Positions 1 through 10,072 of a stretch of 64,000 bases of DNA are shown piece by piece. The stretch comes from Streptomyces xylophagus. GTDB lineage: Bacteria > Actinomycetota > Actinomycetes > Streptomycetales > Streptomycetaceae. The notes below the pieces were generated by a model. It saw nothing but the letters and a program-made list of their open reading frames with translations, was not told the origin of the DNA and searched no databases. Every line of letters begins with the position of its first letter. Within the stretch, counting starts at the first letter, position 1. The translations under genes were made by a program, and so were the position numbers. The DNA lies in NCBI RefSeq assembly GCF_000716435.1, contig NZ_JNWO01000016.1, positions 62,001 to 126,000 of the forward strand. The letters are read 5' to 3'.

Positions 1-246
1 TGGGCCTGGGACGGGTCGCATCCGCCGGTCGTCCTGCGCGGCTTCCCGAACCGGCGGGAGCGGCCCGCGGCGCGGCTCGCGGTGCTGGCCGCGCTCGCGC
101 CGTACCGGATCACCGAGGAGGATGTCGCCGCCTGGCGCGGGCCCGGGCACACCGACGCGCGTCTGGTGCGGCTGATCGCGTACGCGGCGTTCGCGGCCGT
201 CGAACGGATCGAGACGACGATGCGGGTGCCCGCCGCTCGGGCGTGA
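1..246 (+). CDS. C-terminal end of an unidentified protein (5' truncated by window)
   Basis: The reading frame is open from the first base and stops with TGA at 244-246, giving 81 residues. The visible part is rich in Ala, Arg and Pro and ends in two likely helices (around residues 55-75, containing LIAYAAFAAVERIET). No catalytic motif can be recognised and the N-terminal part lies outside the window, so I assign no function. The strong third-position GC bias typical of the neighbouring genes supports it being coding. Confidence 0.6.
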   Translation, partial: WAWDGSHPPVVLRGFPNRRERPAARLAVLAALAPYRITEEDVAAWRGPGHTDARLVRLIAYAAFAAVERIETTMRVPAARA

Positions 247-410
247 CGCGCGGACATAAGGGGACACACAGCCCGCGAACAGTGAGGCACTGTCACCGCA
301 CAGGCACGGAGCGAGTTCATACTTCCGCCTCACAGGCAGTCATGTGACACTGGCGTCCCCGTCCGCAGTGCGGACCCGCTCCGCACCTGATCCCCCACGA
401 GAAGTGCGAC

Positions 411-1082
411 TTGCGTTCTCTTCCTCTGCCGCTCGCTCTCACCGCGCGTCTGTCGCCGGTCGTCGTGCTCGCCGCGATGGGCTGGGCCCTGACGTCCGGT
501 CCGTTCGCCGCGACCACGACCGCCGATCACAAGTCGACACCCGACGCAGGTGGCTCGTCCGGGTCCTCGGCGCCGTCGACGGCGCCCGTTGCCAAGACGT
601 ACTCCACCTCCCCCGCCCCGTGCGGAAGTGTGTCGGTGGCGACAATCAAGTCGCTGGTGCCGGGCGCGAAGACGGCCGGCAAGGAGATCCCGTCGACGGA
701 CACGAAGGTGCGCCGTACCTGCTCGTGGAACGCGCTCAAGGGGTACGACTACCGCTGGCTCGACGTGTCGTACGAGATCACGGAATCGGACGAAGCGGCG
801 AAAAAGTCGTATACCGAGACCGTTACGGAGAAGAGCGGCGGCGGAGCGGTTCCCGGGCTCGGCGACTCGGCCTACTCCATCGTGAACCTCACCACAGAGG
901 ACAAGCAGCAGACGCGTGAGGGCACGGTCGTCGTCCGCGCGGGGAACGCGCTGGTGACCATCACGTACAACGGCAGCGACTTCGAGAACAAGAAGGCGCC
1001 GAGCACGGACGTGATCAACAAGGGTGCGATCAAGGCCGCCAAGGAAGCGGTAACCGCGCTGGAGGGCGGCAAGGCCAGCTAG
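411..1082 (+). CDS. secreted protein, DUF3558-like, unknown function
   Basis: A 223-residue protein. The first 35 residues form a signal peptide (Arg, then a hydrophobic stretch LTARLSPVVVLAAMGWAL), followed by a Ser/Thr/Pro-rich linker. No lipobox Cys is present, so it is probably exported or anchored, not lipidated. The mature part has a single PCGSV motif near residue 64, a second Cys in the RRTCSW motif, and a mixed alpha/beta pattern like DUF3558 proteins of actinomycetes; that family link is tentative. The TTG start at 411 keeps the basic n-region; an in-frame ATG at 477 would remove most of the signal peptide. It stands alone, convergent with the permease gene downstream. Confidence 0.7.
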   Translation: MRSLPLPLALTARLSPVVVLAAMGWALTSGPFAATTTADHKSTPDAGGSSGSSAPSTAPVAKTYSTSPAPCGSVSVATIKSLVPGAKTAGKEIPSTDTKVRRTCSWNALKGYDYRWLDVSYEITESDEAAKKSYTETVTEKSGGGAVPGLGDSAYSIVNLTTEDKQQTREGTVVVRAGNALVTITYNGSDFENKKAPSTDVINKGAIKAAKEAVTALEGGKAS

Positions 1083-1101
1083 CCCGACCGCCCTCCGAGA
1101 T

Positions 1102-2652
<1,551 letters not shown>

Positions 2653-2780
2653 GGGCAGGCCAATCAATGAGGTGGGTCCGGAAAGGCCGTGCGGGGGCTC
2701 CGGCCCCCCTCCCCAGGACGGTGGGGAGGGGGAGAACTGGAGTGGGGGGACGGGGAGTTGAGCGGTGGTACGGGTGTGCG

Positions 2781-3800
2781 TCAGCCGTTGACGGCCGGGA
2801 TCACCTTCGACCCGTAGGCGTCGATCGTGGCTTCCTGCGCGTCGTGCATGTCGTAGACGGCGAACTGGTCGACGCCCAACTCGCGCAGGGCGTTGAGCTT
2901 TTCGATCTGCTTCTCGGCCGATCCGATGATGCAGAACCGGTCGACGATCTCGTCGGGCACGAAGGCGGTGTCGGGGTTGTCGGCACGGCCGTGATGCGAA
3001 TAGTCGTACCCCTCACGGGCCTTGATGTAGTCCGTGAGTTCCTCGGGTACGGCGGCGGAGTGCTCGCCGTACTTGGAGACGAGGTCGGCGACGTGGTTGC
3101 CGACCATGCCGCCGAACCAGCGGCACTGGTCGCGCGCGTGGGCGAGCGCCTCGGGCGAGTCGTCCTCGGTGACGTAGGCCGGGGCGGCGACGCAGATCTT
3201 GACCTCGGACGGGTCGCGTCCGGCGGCGACGGCCGCGTCCTTGACCGCCTTCACCATGTACTCGGTGAGGTAGAGGTCCGAGAGCTGGAGGATGAAGCCG
3301 TCGGCCTCCTCGCCGGTCATCTTCAGGGCCTTGGGGCCGTACGCGGCCATCCAGACGGGGAGTTGGGCATCTTCCTTCGCCCAGGGGAACTTGATGACCG
3401 TGCCGCCGAGGTCCGCCTCCTGGCCGGAGCCGAGCGCCCTGATGACCTTCATGGCCTCGCTGATCCGGGCGAGCGTGTTCGGGGTGCGGCCCGCGACGCG
3501 CATCGCGGAGTCGCCGCGGCCGATGCCGCAGACCGTGCGGTTGCCGAACATGTCGTTCAGGGTCGCGAAGGTGGAGGCGGTGACCTCCCAGGTGCGGGTG
3601 CCCGGGTTGGTGACCATCGGGCCGACCGTCAACTTCGTGGTGTTGGCCAGGATCTGACTGTAGATCACGAACGGCTCCTGCCACAGCACGGCGGAGTCGA
3701 AGGTCCAGCCGTAGGTGAAGCCGTTGCGCTCGGCACGCTTCATCAGGCTGATGACCCGCGAGGCCGGCGGGTCGGTCTGCAGGACGAGTCCGAAGTCCAT
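2781..3800 (-). CDS. F420-dependent LLM-class oxidoreductase (TIGR03842-like)
   Basis: A 339-residue luciferase-like (TIM-barrel) oxidoreductase starting MDFGLVLQTDPP, with the segments TVGPMVTNPGTR and VCGIGRGDSAMR typical of deazaflavin-F420 or flavin LLM enzymes and close to the TIGR03842 group. The ATG at 3800 has AGGAG eight bases upstream; a GTG at 3809 is in frame but lies on the Shine-Dalgarno side. It follows the dihydropyrimidinase by 11 bp and precedes the NCS1 permease, so it belongs to the same operon. Its reaction is unknown; a redox step on a pyrimidine or a hydantoin-derived product is inferred from context only. Confidence 0.85.
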   Translation of the reverse strand: MDFGLVLQTDPPASRVISLMKRAERNGFTYGWTFDSAVLWQEPFVIYSQILANTTKLTVGPMVTNPGTRTWEVTASTFATLNDMFGNRTVCGIGRGDSAMRVAGRTPNTLARISEAMKVIRALGSGQEADLGGTVIKFPWAKEDAQLPVWMAAYGPKALKMTGEEADGFILQLSDLYLTEYMVKAVKDAAVAAGRDPSEVKICVAAPAYVTEDDSPEALAHARDQCRWFGGMVGNHVADLVSKYGEHSAAVPEELTDYIKAREGYDYSHHGRADNPDTAFVPDEIVDRFCIIGSAEKQIEKLNALRELGVDQFAVYDMHDAQEATIDAYGSKVIPAVNG

Positions 3801-3811
3801 GTGCGCCACTC

Positions 3812-5215
3812 CTAGTTGAGGTACTGACTGGTGGAGCGCGGGGTGTAGACGCCGTGGCCCGCGTGCCCGGTGTACTCCCGCTCGGTGATGACGAGTTCGC
3901 CGCGCGAGAGGACGGTCTCGACGCGGCCGGTGAGGCGCTTGCCCTCGTACGCCGAGTAGTCGACGTTCATGTGGTGGGTCTCCGCGGAGACGGTCTGCTC
4001 GGCGTGCGGGTCGTAGATGACGACGTCGGCGTCGGCGCCCGGGGCGATGGTGCCCTTCTTCGGGTAGAGGCCGAACATCCGCGCCGGGGAGGCGCAGGCG
4101 ATCTCGATCCAGCGGCGGCGGCTGATGTGCCCGTCGACGACGCCCTGGTGGAGCAGGTCCATGCGGTTCTCGACGCCCGGCATGCCGTTGGGGATCTTCG
4201 AGAAGTCGCCCCGACCCATTTCCTTCTGGCCCACGAAGCAGAAGGGGCAGTGGTCGGTGGAGACGACCTGGAGGTCGTTGGTGCGCAGGCCCTGCCAGAG
4301 CTTGGCCTGGTGCTCCTTCGGCCGAAGCGGCGTGCTGCACACGTACTTCGCACCCTCGAAGTCGGGCTCGGCGAGGTTGTCCGTCGACAGGAACAGGTAC
4401 TGCGGACAGGTCTCGCCGAAGACGGGGAGCCCTTCGTCGCGCGCCTTGGCCAGCTCGGCGACCGCCTCCATCGCGGAGACGTGCACGACGTAGAGCGGGG
4501 CGCCGGCGACCTGCGCGAGCTTGATGGCGCGGTGGGTGGCCTCGGCTTCGAGGAGGGCCTTGCGGACCTCGCCGTGGTAGCGGGGGTCCCTCTCGCCGCG
4601 CGCGAGCGCCTGCTCGACCAGCACGTCGATCGCGATGCCGTTCTCGGCGTGCATCATGATCAACCCGCCGTTGTCGGCGGCGCGTTGCATGGCGCGCAGG
4701 ATCTGGCCGTCGTCGCTGTAGAAGACGCCCGGGTAGGCCATGAACTGCTTGAAGGAGGTGACGCCCTCCTGCACCAGCAGGTCCATCTCCTTGAGGGTGT
4801 CCTCGTTGACGTCGGAGACGATCATGTGGAAGCCGTAGTCGATGGCGCAGTTGCCCTCGGCCTTGGCGTGCCAGGCGTCGAGGCCCTCGCGGAGGGCTCC
4901 GCCGACGCTCTGGATGGCGAAGTCGACGATGGTCGTCGTACCGCCCCAGGCGGCGGCCCTTGTGCCGGTCTCGAAGGTGTCGGCGGCCTTGGTGCCGCCG
5001 AACGGCATCTCCATGTGGGTGTGGGCGTCGACCCCGCCCGGGATGACGTACTTCCCGGTGGCGTCGATGACCCGGTCGGCGGTCCAGCCCTCGGCGATGG
5101 TGGTGCCGGAGGTGGCGAGGGCGGCGATTCGGCCGTCCTCGATCAGGACGTCGGCGTGGAGTTCGTCGGACGCGGTGATTACTAGGCCGCCGCGGATTAC
5201 GGTACGGGTGCTCAT
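3812..5215 (-). CDS. hydA: dihydropyrimidinase / D-hydantoinase
   Basis: A 467-residue amidohydrolase of normal family length. The metal site is intact: DAHTHM (His65, His67), the carbamylated Lys in SFKQFMAYPG (Lys156), later His residues in MMHAENG and VVHVSAME, and Asp in STDHCPF. The family opens dihydrouracil, dihydrothymine or 5-substituted hydantoins to N-carbamoyl amino acids. It sits between a beta-ureidopropionase gene upstream and the LLM oxidoreductase downstream, the expected order for reductive pyrimidine breakdown. A 97-bp gap to the upstream gene carries a repeat element with a hairpin, which could attenuate transcription inside the operon. Confidence 0.94.
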   Translation of the reverse strand: MSTRTVIRGGLVITASDELHADVLIEDGRIAALATSGTTIAEGWTADRVIDATGKYVIPGGVDAHTHMEMPFGGTKAADTFETGTRAAAWGGTTTIVDFAIQSVGGALREGLDAWHAKAEGNCAIDYGFHMIVSDVNEDTLKEMDLLVQEGVTSFKQFMAYPGVFYSDDGQILRAMQRAADNGGLIMMHAENGIAIDVLVEQALARGERDPRYHGEVRKALLEAEATHRAIKLAQVAGAPLYVVHVSAMEAVAELAKARDEGLPVFGETCPQYLFLSTDNLAEPDFEGAKYVCSTPLRPKEHQAKLWQGLRTNDLQVVSTDHCPFCFVGQKEMGRGDFSKIPNGMPGVENRMDLLHQGVVDGHISRRRWIEIACASPARMFGLYPKKGTIAPGADADVVIYDPHAEQTVSAETHHMNVDYSAYEGKRLTGRVETVLSRGELVITEREYTGHAGHGVYTPRSTSQYLN

Positions 5216-5252
5216 TTTGACTCCGCTGGATGGTTGTCGGGTGCGGGTCGTT

Positions 5253-5298
5253 GGGGGCTGGTCGCGCAGTTCCCCGCGCCCCTAAAGACGGGGCGCGG
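5253..5298. repeat. Streptomyces-type intergenic repeat with hairpin (copy 1)
   Basis: The stretch holds the core GGGGCTGGTCGCGCAGTT followed by an inverted repeat CCGCGCCCC / GGGGCGCGG (5274-5282 and 5290-5298). The same core recurs near 14500 and, with a different middle, near 10216, 17153 and 37274. Lying between the stop of the ureidopropionase gene and the hydantoinase start, it could act as a partial terminator or RNA stabiliser. Confidence 0.75.
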
Positions 5299-5312
5299 GA
5301 ACCCAGGGCGTT

Positions 5313-6155
5313 TTACGGTGCGGTCAGCGGGCCGTACGCGTCCGGGCGGCGGTCGCGGTAGAACTGCCAGCGGTCGCGGACCTCGCGCAGTTTCGCCAAG
5401 TCCAGGTCGCGGACGACCAGTTCGGGCTCCTTGTCGCTGGCCACCTCGCCGACGAACTGGGCCTCCGGGTCGACGAAGTAGGTCGTGCCGTAGAAGTCGT
5501 TGTCGCCCAGCTCCTCGACACCGACCCGGTTGATGGCGCCGACGAAGTACTCGTTGGCGGCGGCGGCAGCGGGCTGCTCCAGCTGCCACAGGTAGGCGGA
5601 CAGTCCACGCGAAGTCGCCGACGGGTTGAAGACGATCTCGGCGCCCGCGAGGCCCAGCGCACGCCAGCCCTCCGGGAAGTGCCGGTCGTAGCAGATGTAG
5701 ACGCCGATCTTGCCGACCTTGGTGTCGAAGATCGGCCAGCCGCTGTTGCCCGGGCGGAAGTAGAACTTCTCCCAGAATCCGGGGACTTGGGGGATGTGGT
5801 GCTTGCGGTACTTGCCGAGGTACGAGCCGTCCGCGTCGATCACGGCGGCCGTGTTGTAGAGGACGCCGGGCTGCTCCTCCTCGTACATCGGGAGGACCAG
5901 GACGATGCCGTGTTCCTTGGCGAGCGCCTGGAAGCGCTTGACGATCGGGCCGTCCGGGATCGCCTCGGCGTACTCGTAGAACGCCTTGTCCTGGACCTGG
6001 CAGAAGTACGGTCCGTAGAACAGCTCCTGGAAGCACAGGACTTGAGCACCCTGCGCGGCCGCGTCGCGGACCGCCTGTTCGTGTACCTGGATCATGGACT
6101 CCTTGTCGCCCGTCCAGGCTGTCTGGAACAGGGCGGCACGAATCACGGTGCTCAT
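5313..6155 (-). CDS. beta-ureidopropionase / N-carbamoyl amino acid amidohydrolase (paralogue 1)
   Basis: A 280-residue nitrilase-superfamily hydrolase covering the whole domain. The catalytic triad is visible: Glu44 (CFQELF), Lys118 (KYRKHHIP) and Cys155 (YICYDRHFPEG). KYRKHHIPQVPGFWEKFYF and NDFYGTTYFVDP are typical of beta-alanine synthases that hydrolyse N-carbamoyl-beta-alanine to beta-alanine, CO2 and ammonia. It is the first gene of the hydantoinase-LLM-permease run and so acts on the hydantoinase product. The ATG at 6155 follows a GGAGG-type Shine-Dalgarno. A clearly related paralogue of identical length lies at 9202-10044. Confidence 0.93.
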   Translation of the reverse strand: MSTVIRAALFQTAWTGDKESMIQVHEQAVRDAAAQGAQVLCFQELFYGPYFCQVQDKAFYEYAEAIPDGPIVKRFQALAKEHGIVLVLPMYEEEQPGVLYNTAAVIDADGSYLGKYRKHHIPQVPGFWEKFYFRPGNSGWPIFDTKVGKIGVYICYDRHFPEGWRALGLAGAEIVFNPSATSRGLSAYLWQLEQPAAAAANEYFVGAINRVGVEELGDNDFYGTTYFVDPEAQFVGEVASDKEPELVVRDLDLAKLREVRDRWQFYRDRRPDAYGPLTAP

Positions 6156-6184
6156 CGGGACCTCCGGTCGCTAGGTGTGCGAGG

Positions 6185-6315
6185 AGCCTAGGAAGTCCGG
6201 AAGTCGTCTTTGAGTTGCACGGTGTCACGTCTGCGGAGGCGCGGCGTTCCACGGTGTCACCCTGTCGTGGCCGCATGTTTCACCGCCGTTTTCGCAGGTA
6301 GTCCCATGTTTCACC
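6185..6315 (-). promoter_or_regulatory. upstream region of the ureidopropionase-hydantoinase operon with four direct repeats
   Basis: Read on the plus strand, two copies of CATGTTTCACC (6274-6284, 6305-6315) and two of CACGGTGTCAC (from 6218 and 6250) lie in the same orientation 24-32 bp apart. On the minus strand a TANNNT-type -10 (TAGGCT, 6190-6185) follows without a convincing -35. Several same-orientation sites upstream of a weak promoter suit an activator; PucR proteins are usually activators, and the pucR gene ends inside this region. The assignment to PucR is inference. Confidence 0.45.
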
Positions 6316-7891
6316 CCTGTTGCGCGTCGTGCGCGAGGAGCGCGATGTGCACCGAGGCGGCCTGCTCGAAGTCGTCGAGATCCACCCCGAGCCGGCCTTC
6401 TATGGCCTCCAGCCGGCGGTACAGCGCGGGCCGGGAGACGTGGTGGAGCTGCGCGGTGCGCGACTTGTTGCGGCCGGTGGCCAGATAGGTGCGCAGTACG
6501 GCGAGCAGGTCCTCGTCGGCCGCGCACAGCAGCCCGTCCAACTCCCGCTCGGCGAACGACTGCACCTGCGGGTCGTCCCGCAACAGCCGGATCAGGCCGC
6601 GCAGATGGACATCCTTGAGGCGTACGACAGCGGGGAGTTCGAGGGCGTCGCTGGAGTCGGCCACGGCGTCGGCGACATGCTGTGCCTCACGCAGCCCGGC
6701 GGGCACGTCGTCCCAGACGGTGCGCTGCCCGGCGGCGGCCACTACGGCCTTCAACGCCCCGGACTCGGTGCGCAGGCGGCTCGCGAAGTGTGCGGCGAGA
6801 GCGTCCGCGTCCTGGTCCCGGGGCAGGCTGAGCAGGACGGCGGTGACACCGTCGGCCAGTTCGGCGACTAGTCCGGGGAGCCCCAACAGCCGTAGCACTC
6901 GGTCGAGTTGGGCCGTGTCGCCGTCGCGTACGACCATCGGTACGAAGGTGCGCCGGTTGACCGGGAGTCCGGCGGCGCGGGCGCGGGGCAGGAGTTGGCG
7001 GGCCGGTACGACGCCGCTCGCCAGGTCGGTCAGCAGGCTCTGGGCGGACTGCTCCTCCCAGGTGTGGGCGGAGCCGCCGAGCATGCGGTGCAGGACGAGG
7101 GCCTCGGCGGCGCGGTCGGCGAGGAGGCGCCCGGTGGCGGTGTCTCCTCGGTAACCGCAGAGCATGATCTGGCCCCAGCGCTCGCCGCGTCCGCCCAGTT
7201 CGGCGCGGATCCAGCCGTCGCCCTCGTTGCCGCCGGCCTGCCGGGCGATCCGCTCCCAGTCGCGCAGCACGTCGTCCACGGCCGACCGCTCCCCCGCCGT
7301 GGCGAGGACACGATGGGCGAGGTTGGTGACGACCACTGGGCAGGCGCTGTGCGCGGCAACCTCGTCGAGCAGGCTCTGCAGCGGGGCGCCGCCGGTGATG
7401 AGTCCGGTGAGCGCGGTCCGTACGGCCTCGGAGAGGCTGACGGCGGCGAACTTCCGCCGTACCAGCCGGGATTGGACCTCTTCCGTCAACTCGGCGAAGG
7501 GGAAGGGGCGGTGGAGCACCACCATGGGCAGTCCGCATCGCTCGGCCGCGCGGCGCATCACGTCCGGCGGGGCGGGGAAGGCACGGCCGAGACCGAGGAC
7601 GACGGCCGAGGCCTCCGCGCGGTGCAGAGATTGGATGTACTCGGCCTGGGCCGCCTCGTCACCGGCGAGGAGCACCCCGGTGGTGAGGACCATCTCGCCG
7701 CCGGTGAGCATCACGCCGACGTCGGCGGCCTCGGCGACGTGCACCCAGCGCACGGGCCGGTCGAGTTGGCTCGCGCCGGCCACCACCTCGGGTTCCCCGG
7801 CGAGGACCCGTTCCAGGCCGAGGACCTGGCGCACCGACAGGGCGGGCTCCAGGGTGTCCAGGTTTCCCAGGGTTCCCAAGGTGGTGGTCAT
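6311..7891 (-). CDS. PucR family transcriptional regulator
   Basis: A 526-residue protein with the PucR architecture: an N-terminal PucR domain (VRQVLGLERVLAGEPEVV..., about residues 20-140, with GGEMVLTTG), a central GGDEF-like/CdaR region, and a C-terminal helix-turn-helix of the HTH_30 type (LRTYLATGRNKSRTAQLHHVS..., about residues 465-520). PucR-type proteins control purine and pyrimidine catabolism, often as activators sensing a pathway intermediate. It lies 27 bp after the aminotransferase gene and in the same direction, so it is probably co-transcribed with ureidopropionase 2 and the aminotransferase, and would regulate both halves of the cluster. Confidence 0.92.
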   Translation of the reverse strand: MTTTLGTLGNLDTLEPALSVRQVLGLERVLAGEPEVVAGASQLDRPVRWVHVAEAADVGVMLTGGEMVLTTGVLLAGDEAAQAEYIQSLHRAEASAVVLGLGRAFPAPPDVMRRAAERCGLPMVVLHRPFPFAELTEEVQSRLVRRKFAAVSLSEAVRTALTGLITGGAPLQSLLDEVAAHSACPVVVTNLAHRVLATAGERSAVDDVLRDWERIARQAGGNEGDGWIRAELGGRGERWGQIMLCGYRGDTATGRLLADRAAEALVLHRMLGGSAHTWEEQSAQSLLTDLASGVVPARQLLPRARAAGLPVNRRTFVPMVVRDGDTAQLDRVLRLLGLPGLVAELADGVTAVLLSLPRDQDADALAAHFASRLRTESGALKAVVAAAGQRTVWDDVPAGLREAQHVADAVADSSDALELPAVVRLKDVHLRGLIRLLRDDPQVQSFAERELDGLLCAADEDLLAVLRTYLATGRNKSRTAQLHHVSRPALYRRLEAIEGRLGVDLDDFEQAASVHIALLAHDAQQG

Positions 7892-7918
7892 GATGGTGTT
7901 TCCCTTGTTCAGCTTGCG

Positions 7919-9205
7919 CTACTGCGTGCTCCTCAGAGCCTGTTCGAGGATCGCGGCGCCCTCCTCGGCCTCCGCGACGGTCAGGGACAGCGGTGGGGCG
8001 AGGCGCAGGGCGCTGGTGTTGTGTCCGCCGCCCTTGCCGATCAACAGGCCGCCCTCGCGGGCCGCTTCGAGCACGGCGGAGGCGGCTTGCGGATCGGCCT
8101 CGTCGGTGCCCGGTTTCACCAGCTCGATGCCGATCATCAGCCCGCGCCCGCGCACCTCGCGTACGCCGGGATGCTTCGCCGCGGCGGCCCGCAGCCGCTC
8201 GATGAGGAGGCCGCCGACGCGCCGGGCGTTGCCCTGGAGGTCGTGCTCCAGCAGATAGGTGAGGTTGGCGAGGCCGGCCGCCATGGTGATCTGGGTGCCG
8301 CCGAAGGTCGAAATGCTGTTGGAGTCGAGGCAGTTCATGATGTCGGCGCGGGCGACGACACCGCCGATGGACATGCCGTTGCCGATGCCCTTGGCGAAGG
8401 TGAGGATGTCCGGCGGACCGTTCTGCGCGTGCGCCTGCCAGCCCCAGAAGTGGTCGCCGGTGCGGCCCCAGCCGGTCTGCACCTCGTCGGCGATCCACAA
8501 CACCCCGCGCTCGGCGAGGACTTCGCGGAAGGCGGCGTACAGGCCGTCGGGCGGTGAGGTGAACCCGCCGACGCCCTGGACGGGTTCGGCGATGAGGGCG
8601 GCGGGCGGCCGTACGTGACCGAGCAGATCCTTCAGGTCCTCCACGCAGGCCGCGATGAACTCGGCGTCGGACAGGTGGGCGTAGGGTCCGCGCGTCCGAA
8701 CACCGCCGTGGACGTACAGCGTCTGGAGCGGGGACAGCGAGGTCGGGGACCAGCCGCGGTTGCCGGTGATGCCGACCGAGCTGAAGGAGCGGCCGTGGTA
8801 GCTGTTGCGCATGGCCAGGATCTGGTTGCTCTGCCGGTAACTCGTCGCCAGCATGAGGGCGGTGTCGTTGGCCTCGGTGCCCGAGGTGGTGAAGAAGACG
8901 CGGGCGTCGGGGATGCCGGACAACTGCGCGACGCGCTCGGCGAGTTCGACCATCGGCCGGTTGAGGTAGAGCGTGGACGAGTGGAGGATCCGCCCGGCCT
9001 GCTCGCTCACCGCCTTGGTGACCTCGGGGAGCGCGTGCGCGGTCATGGTGGTGAGGATGCCGCCGAAGAAGTCGAGGTACTTGTTGCCCTCGGCGTCCCA
9101 GACGTGCCGGCCCTCACCGTGCGTGATCTCCAGCGGGTCGTCGTAGTAGAGGGCGAGCCAGTCCGGGAGCACGGCCTTGTGCCGTCCCAGCAGATCCTTG
9201 GTCAC
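7919..9205 (-). CDS. class III aminotransferase, probable beta-alanine/omega-amino acid transaminase
   Basis: A 428-residue fold-type I PLP enzyme. Landmarks are FFTTSGTEANDTA (cofactor phosphate), YHGRSF, IADEVQTGWGRTG and the PLP lysine in TFAKGIGNGM. The family transfers the amino group of beta-alanine, beta-aminoisobutyrate or other omega-amino acids to 2-oxoglutarate or pyruvate. The GTG start at 9205 overlaps the stop of the upstream ureidopropionase gene in GTGA, so the two are translationally coupled; beta-alanine made by that enzyme is the obvious substrate. Precise acceptor and donor cannot be read from the sequence. Confidence 0.9.
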   Translation of the reverse strand: MTKDLLGRHKAVLPDWLALYYDDPLEITHGEGRHVWDAEGNKYLDFFGGILTTMTAHALPEVTKAVSEQAGRILHSSTLYLNRPMVELAERVAQLSGIPDARVFFTTSGTEANDTALMLATSYRQSNQILAMRNSYHGRSFSSVGITGNRGWSPTSLSPLQTLYVHGGVRTRGPYAHLSDAEFIAACVEDLKDLLGHVRPPAALIAEPVQGVGGFTSPPDGLYAAFREVLAERGVLWIADEVQTGWGRTGDHFWGWQAHAQNGPPDILTFAKGIGNGMSIGGVVARADIMNCLDSNSISTFGGTQITMAAGLANLTYLLEHDLQGNARRVGGLLIERLRAAAAKHPGVREVRGRGLMIGIELVKPGTDEADPQAASAVLEAAREGGLLIGKGGGHNTSALRLAPPLSLTVAEAEEGAAILEQALRSTQ

Positions 9206-10044
9206 GGCTGCACCAACCCTTCGTAGGCGTCGGGACGACGGTCGCGGTAGAACGCCCACTGCTGGCGTACTTCCTCGATCAACCCGAAGTCCAGGTCGCG
9301 GACGACGAGTTCCTCGTCCTTGTCACTGGCGACGTCGCCGACGAACTGGCCTCGCGGGTTGACGAAGTACGACGTCCCGTAGAAGTCGTTGTCCCCGTAC
9401 TCCTCCTGTCCAACCCGGTTGATCGCGGCGATGAAGTACTCGTTGGCGACGGCTGCCGCCGGCTGCTCCAGCTGCCAGAGGTAGGCGGAGAGGCCGCGCG
9501 AGGTGGCGGACGGGTTGTAGACCAACTGGGCGCCGTTGAGGCCGAGTTGGCGCCAGCCCTCCGGGAAGTGGCGGTCGTAGCAGATGTAGACGCCGACCTT
9601 GCCGACCGCGGTGTCGAAGACGGGCCAGCCGGCGTTGCCCGGCCTGAAGTAGTACTTCTCCCAGAAGCCCTTGACCTGCGGGATGTGGTGCTTGCGGTAC
9701 TTGCCGAGGAAGGTGCCGTCGGCGTCGATCACGGCCGCGGTGTTGTAGTAGAAGCCGTCCTGCTCGACCTCGAAGACCGGGACGACGATCACCATGCCGG
9801 TCTCGCGCGCGAGCTGTTGCATACGACGCACGGTCGGCCCGTCGGGCACCGGCTCGGCCCAGCTGTAGTGCTCCGGTTCCTGGACCTGACAGAAATAGGG
9901 GGCGTTGAACACTTCCTGGAACCCGATGATCTTGGCACCCTGACGGGCCGCCTCGCGGGCGTGTTCCTCGTGTTTCGCCACCATGGACTCGGTGTCGCCG
10001 GTCCAGGTGGCCTGGACCAGAGCGGCGCGTACGACGTTGGCCAT
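9202..10044 (-). CDS. beta-ureidopropionase / N-carbamoyl amino acid amidohydrolase (paralogue 2)
   Basis: A 280-residue nitrilase-fold hydrolase collinear with the gene at 5313-6155, with the triad in the same positions: Glu44 (GFQEVF), Lys118 (KYRKHHIP) and Cys155 (YICYDRHFPEG). AAGGAG stands six bases before the ATG at 10044, which overrides the longer upstream open frame. It is the first gene of a three-gene unit (hydrolase, aminotransferase, pucR) and overlaps the aminotransferase by 4 bp. Two copies in one cluster suggest division of labour, for example carbamoyl-beta-alanine against carbamoyl-beta-aminoisobutyrate, but this is inference. Confidence 0.93.
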   Translation of the reverse strand: MANVVRAALVQATWTGDTESMVAKHEEHAREAARQGAKIIGFQEVFNAPYFCQVQEPEHYSWAEPVPDGPTVRRMQQLARETGMVIVVPVFEVEQDGFYYNTAAVIDADGTFLGKYRKHHIPQVKGFWEKYYFRPGNAGWPVFDTAVGKVGVYICYDRHFPEGWRQLGLNGAQLVYNPSATSRGLSAYLWQLEQPAAAVANEYFIAAINRVGQEEYGDNDFYGTSYFVNPRGQFVGDVASDKDEELVVRDLDFGLIEEVRQQWAFYRDRRPDAYEGLVQP

Positions 10045-10072
10045 GAGCTGCTCCTTCGACGGGACCTCAGAG

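Noticed and set aside
3854..5185. Plus-strand open frame opposite dihydropyrimidinase
   Set aside because: Composition Gly/Val/Asp-rich as expected for an antisense shadow; the minus strand encodes all metal ligands.
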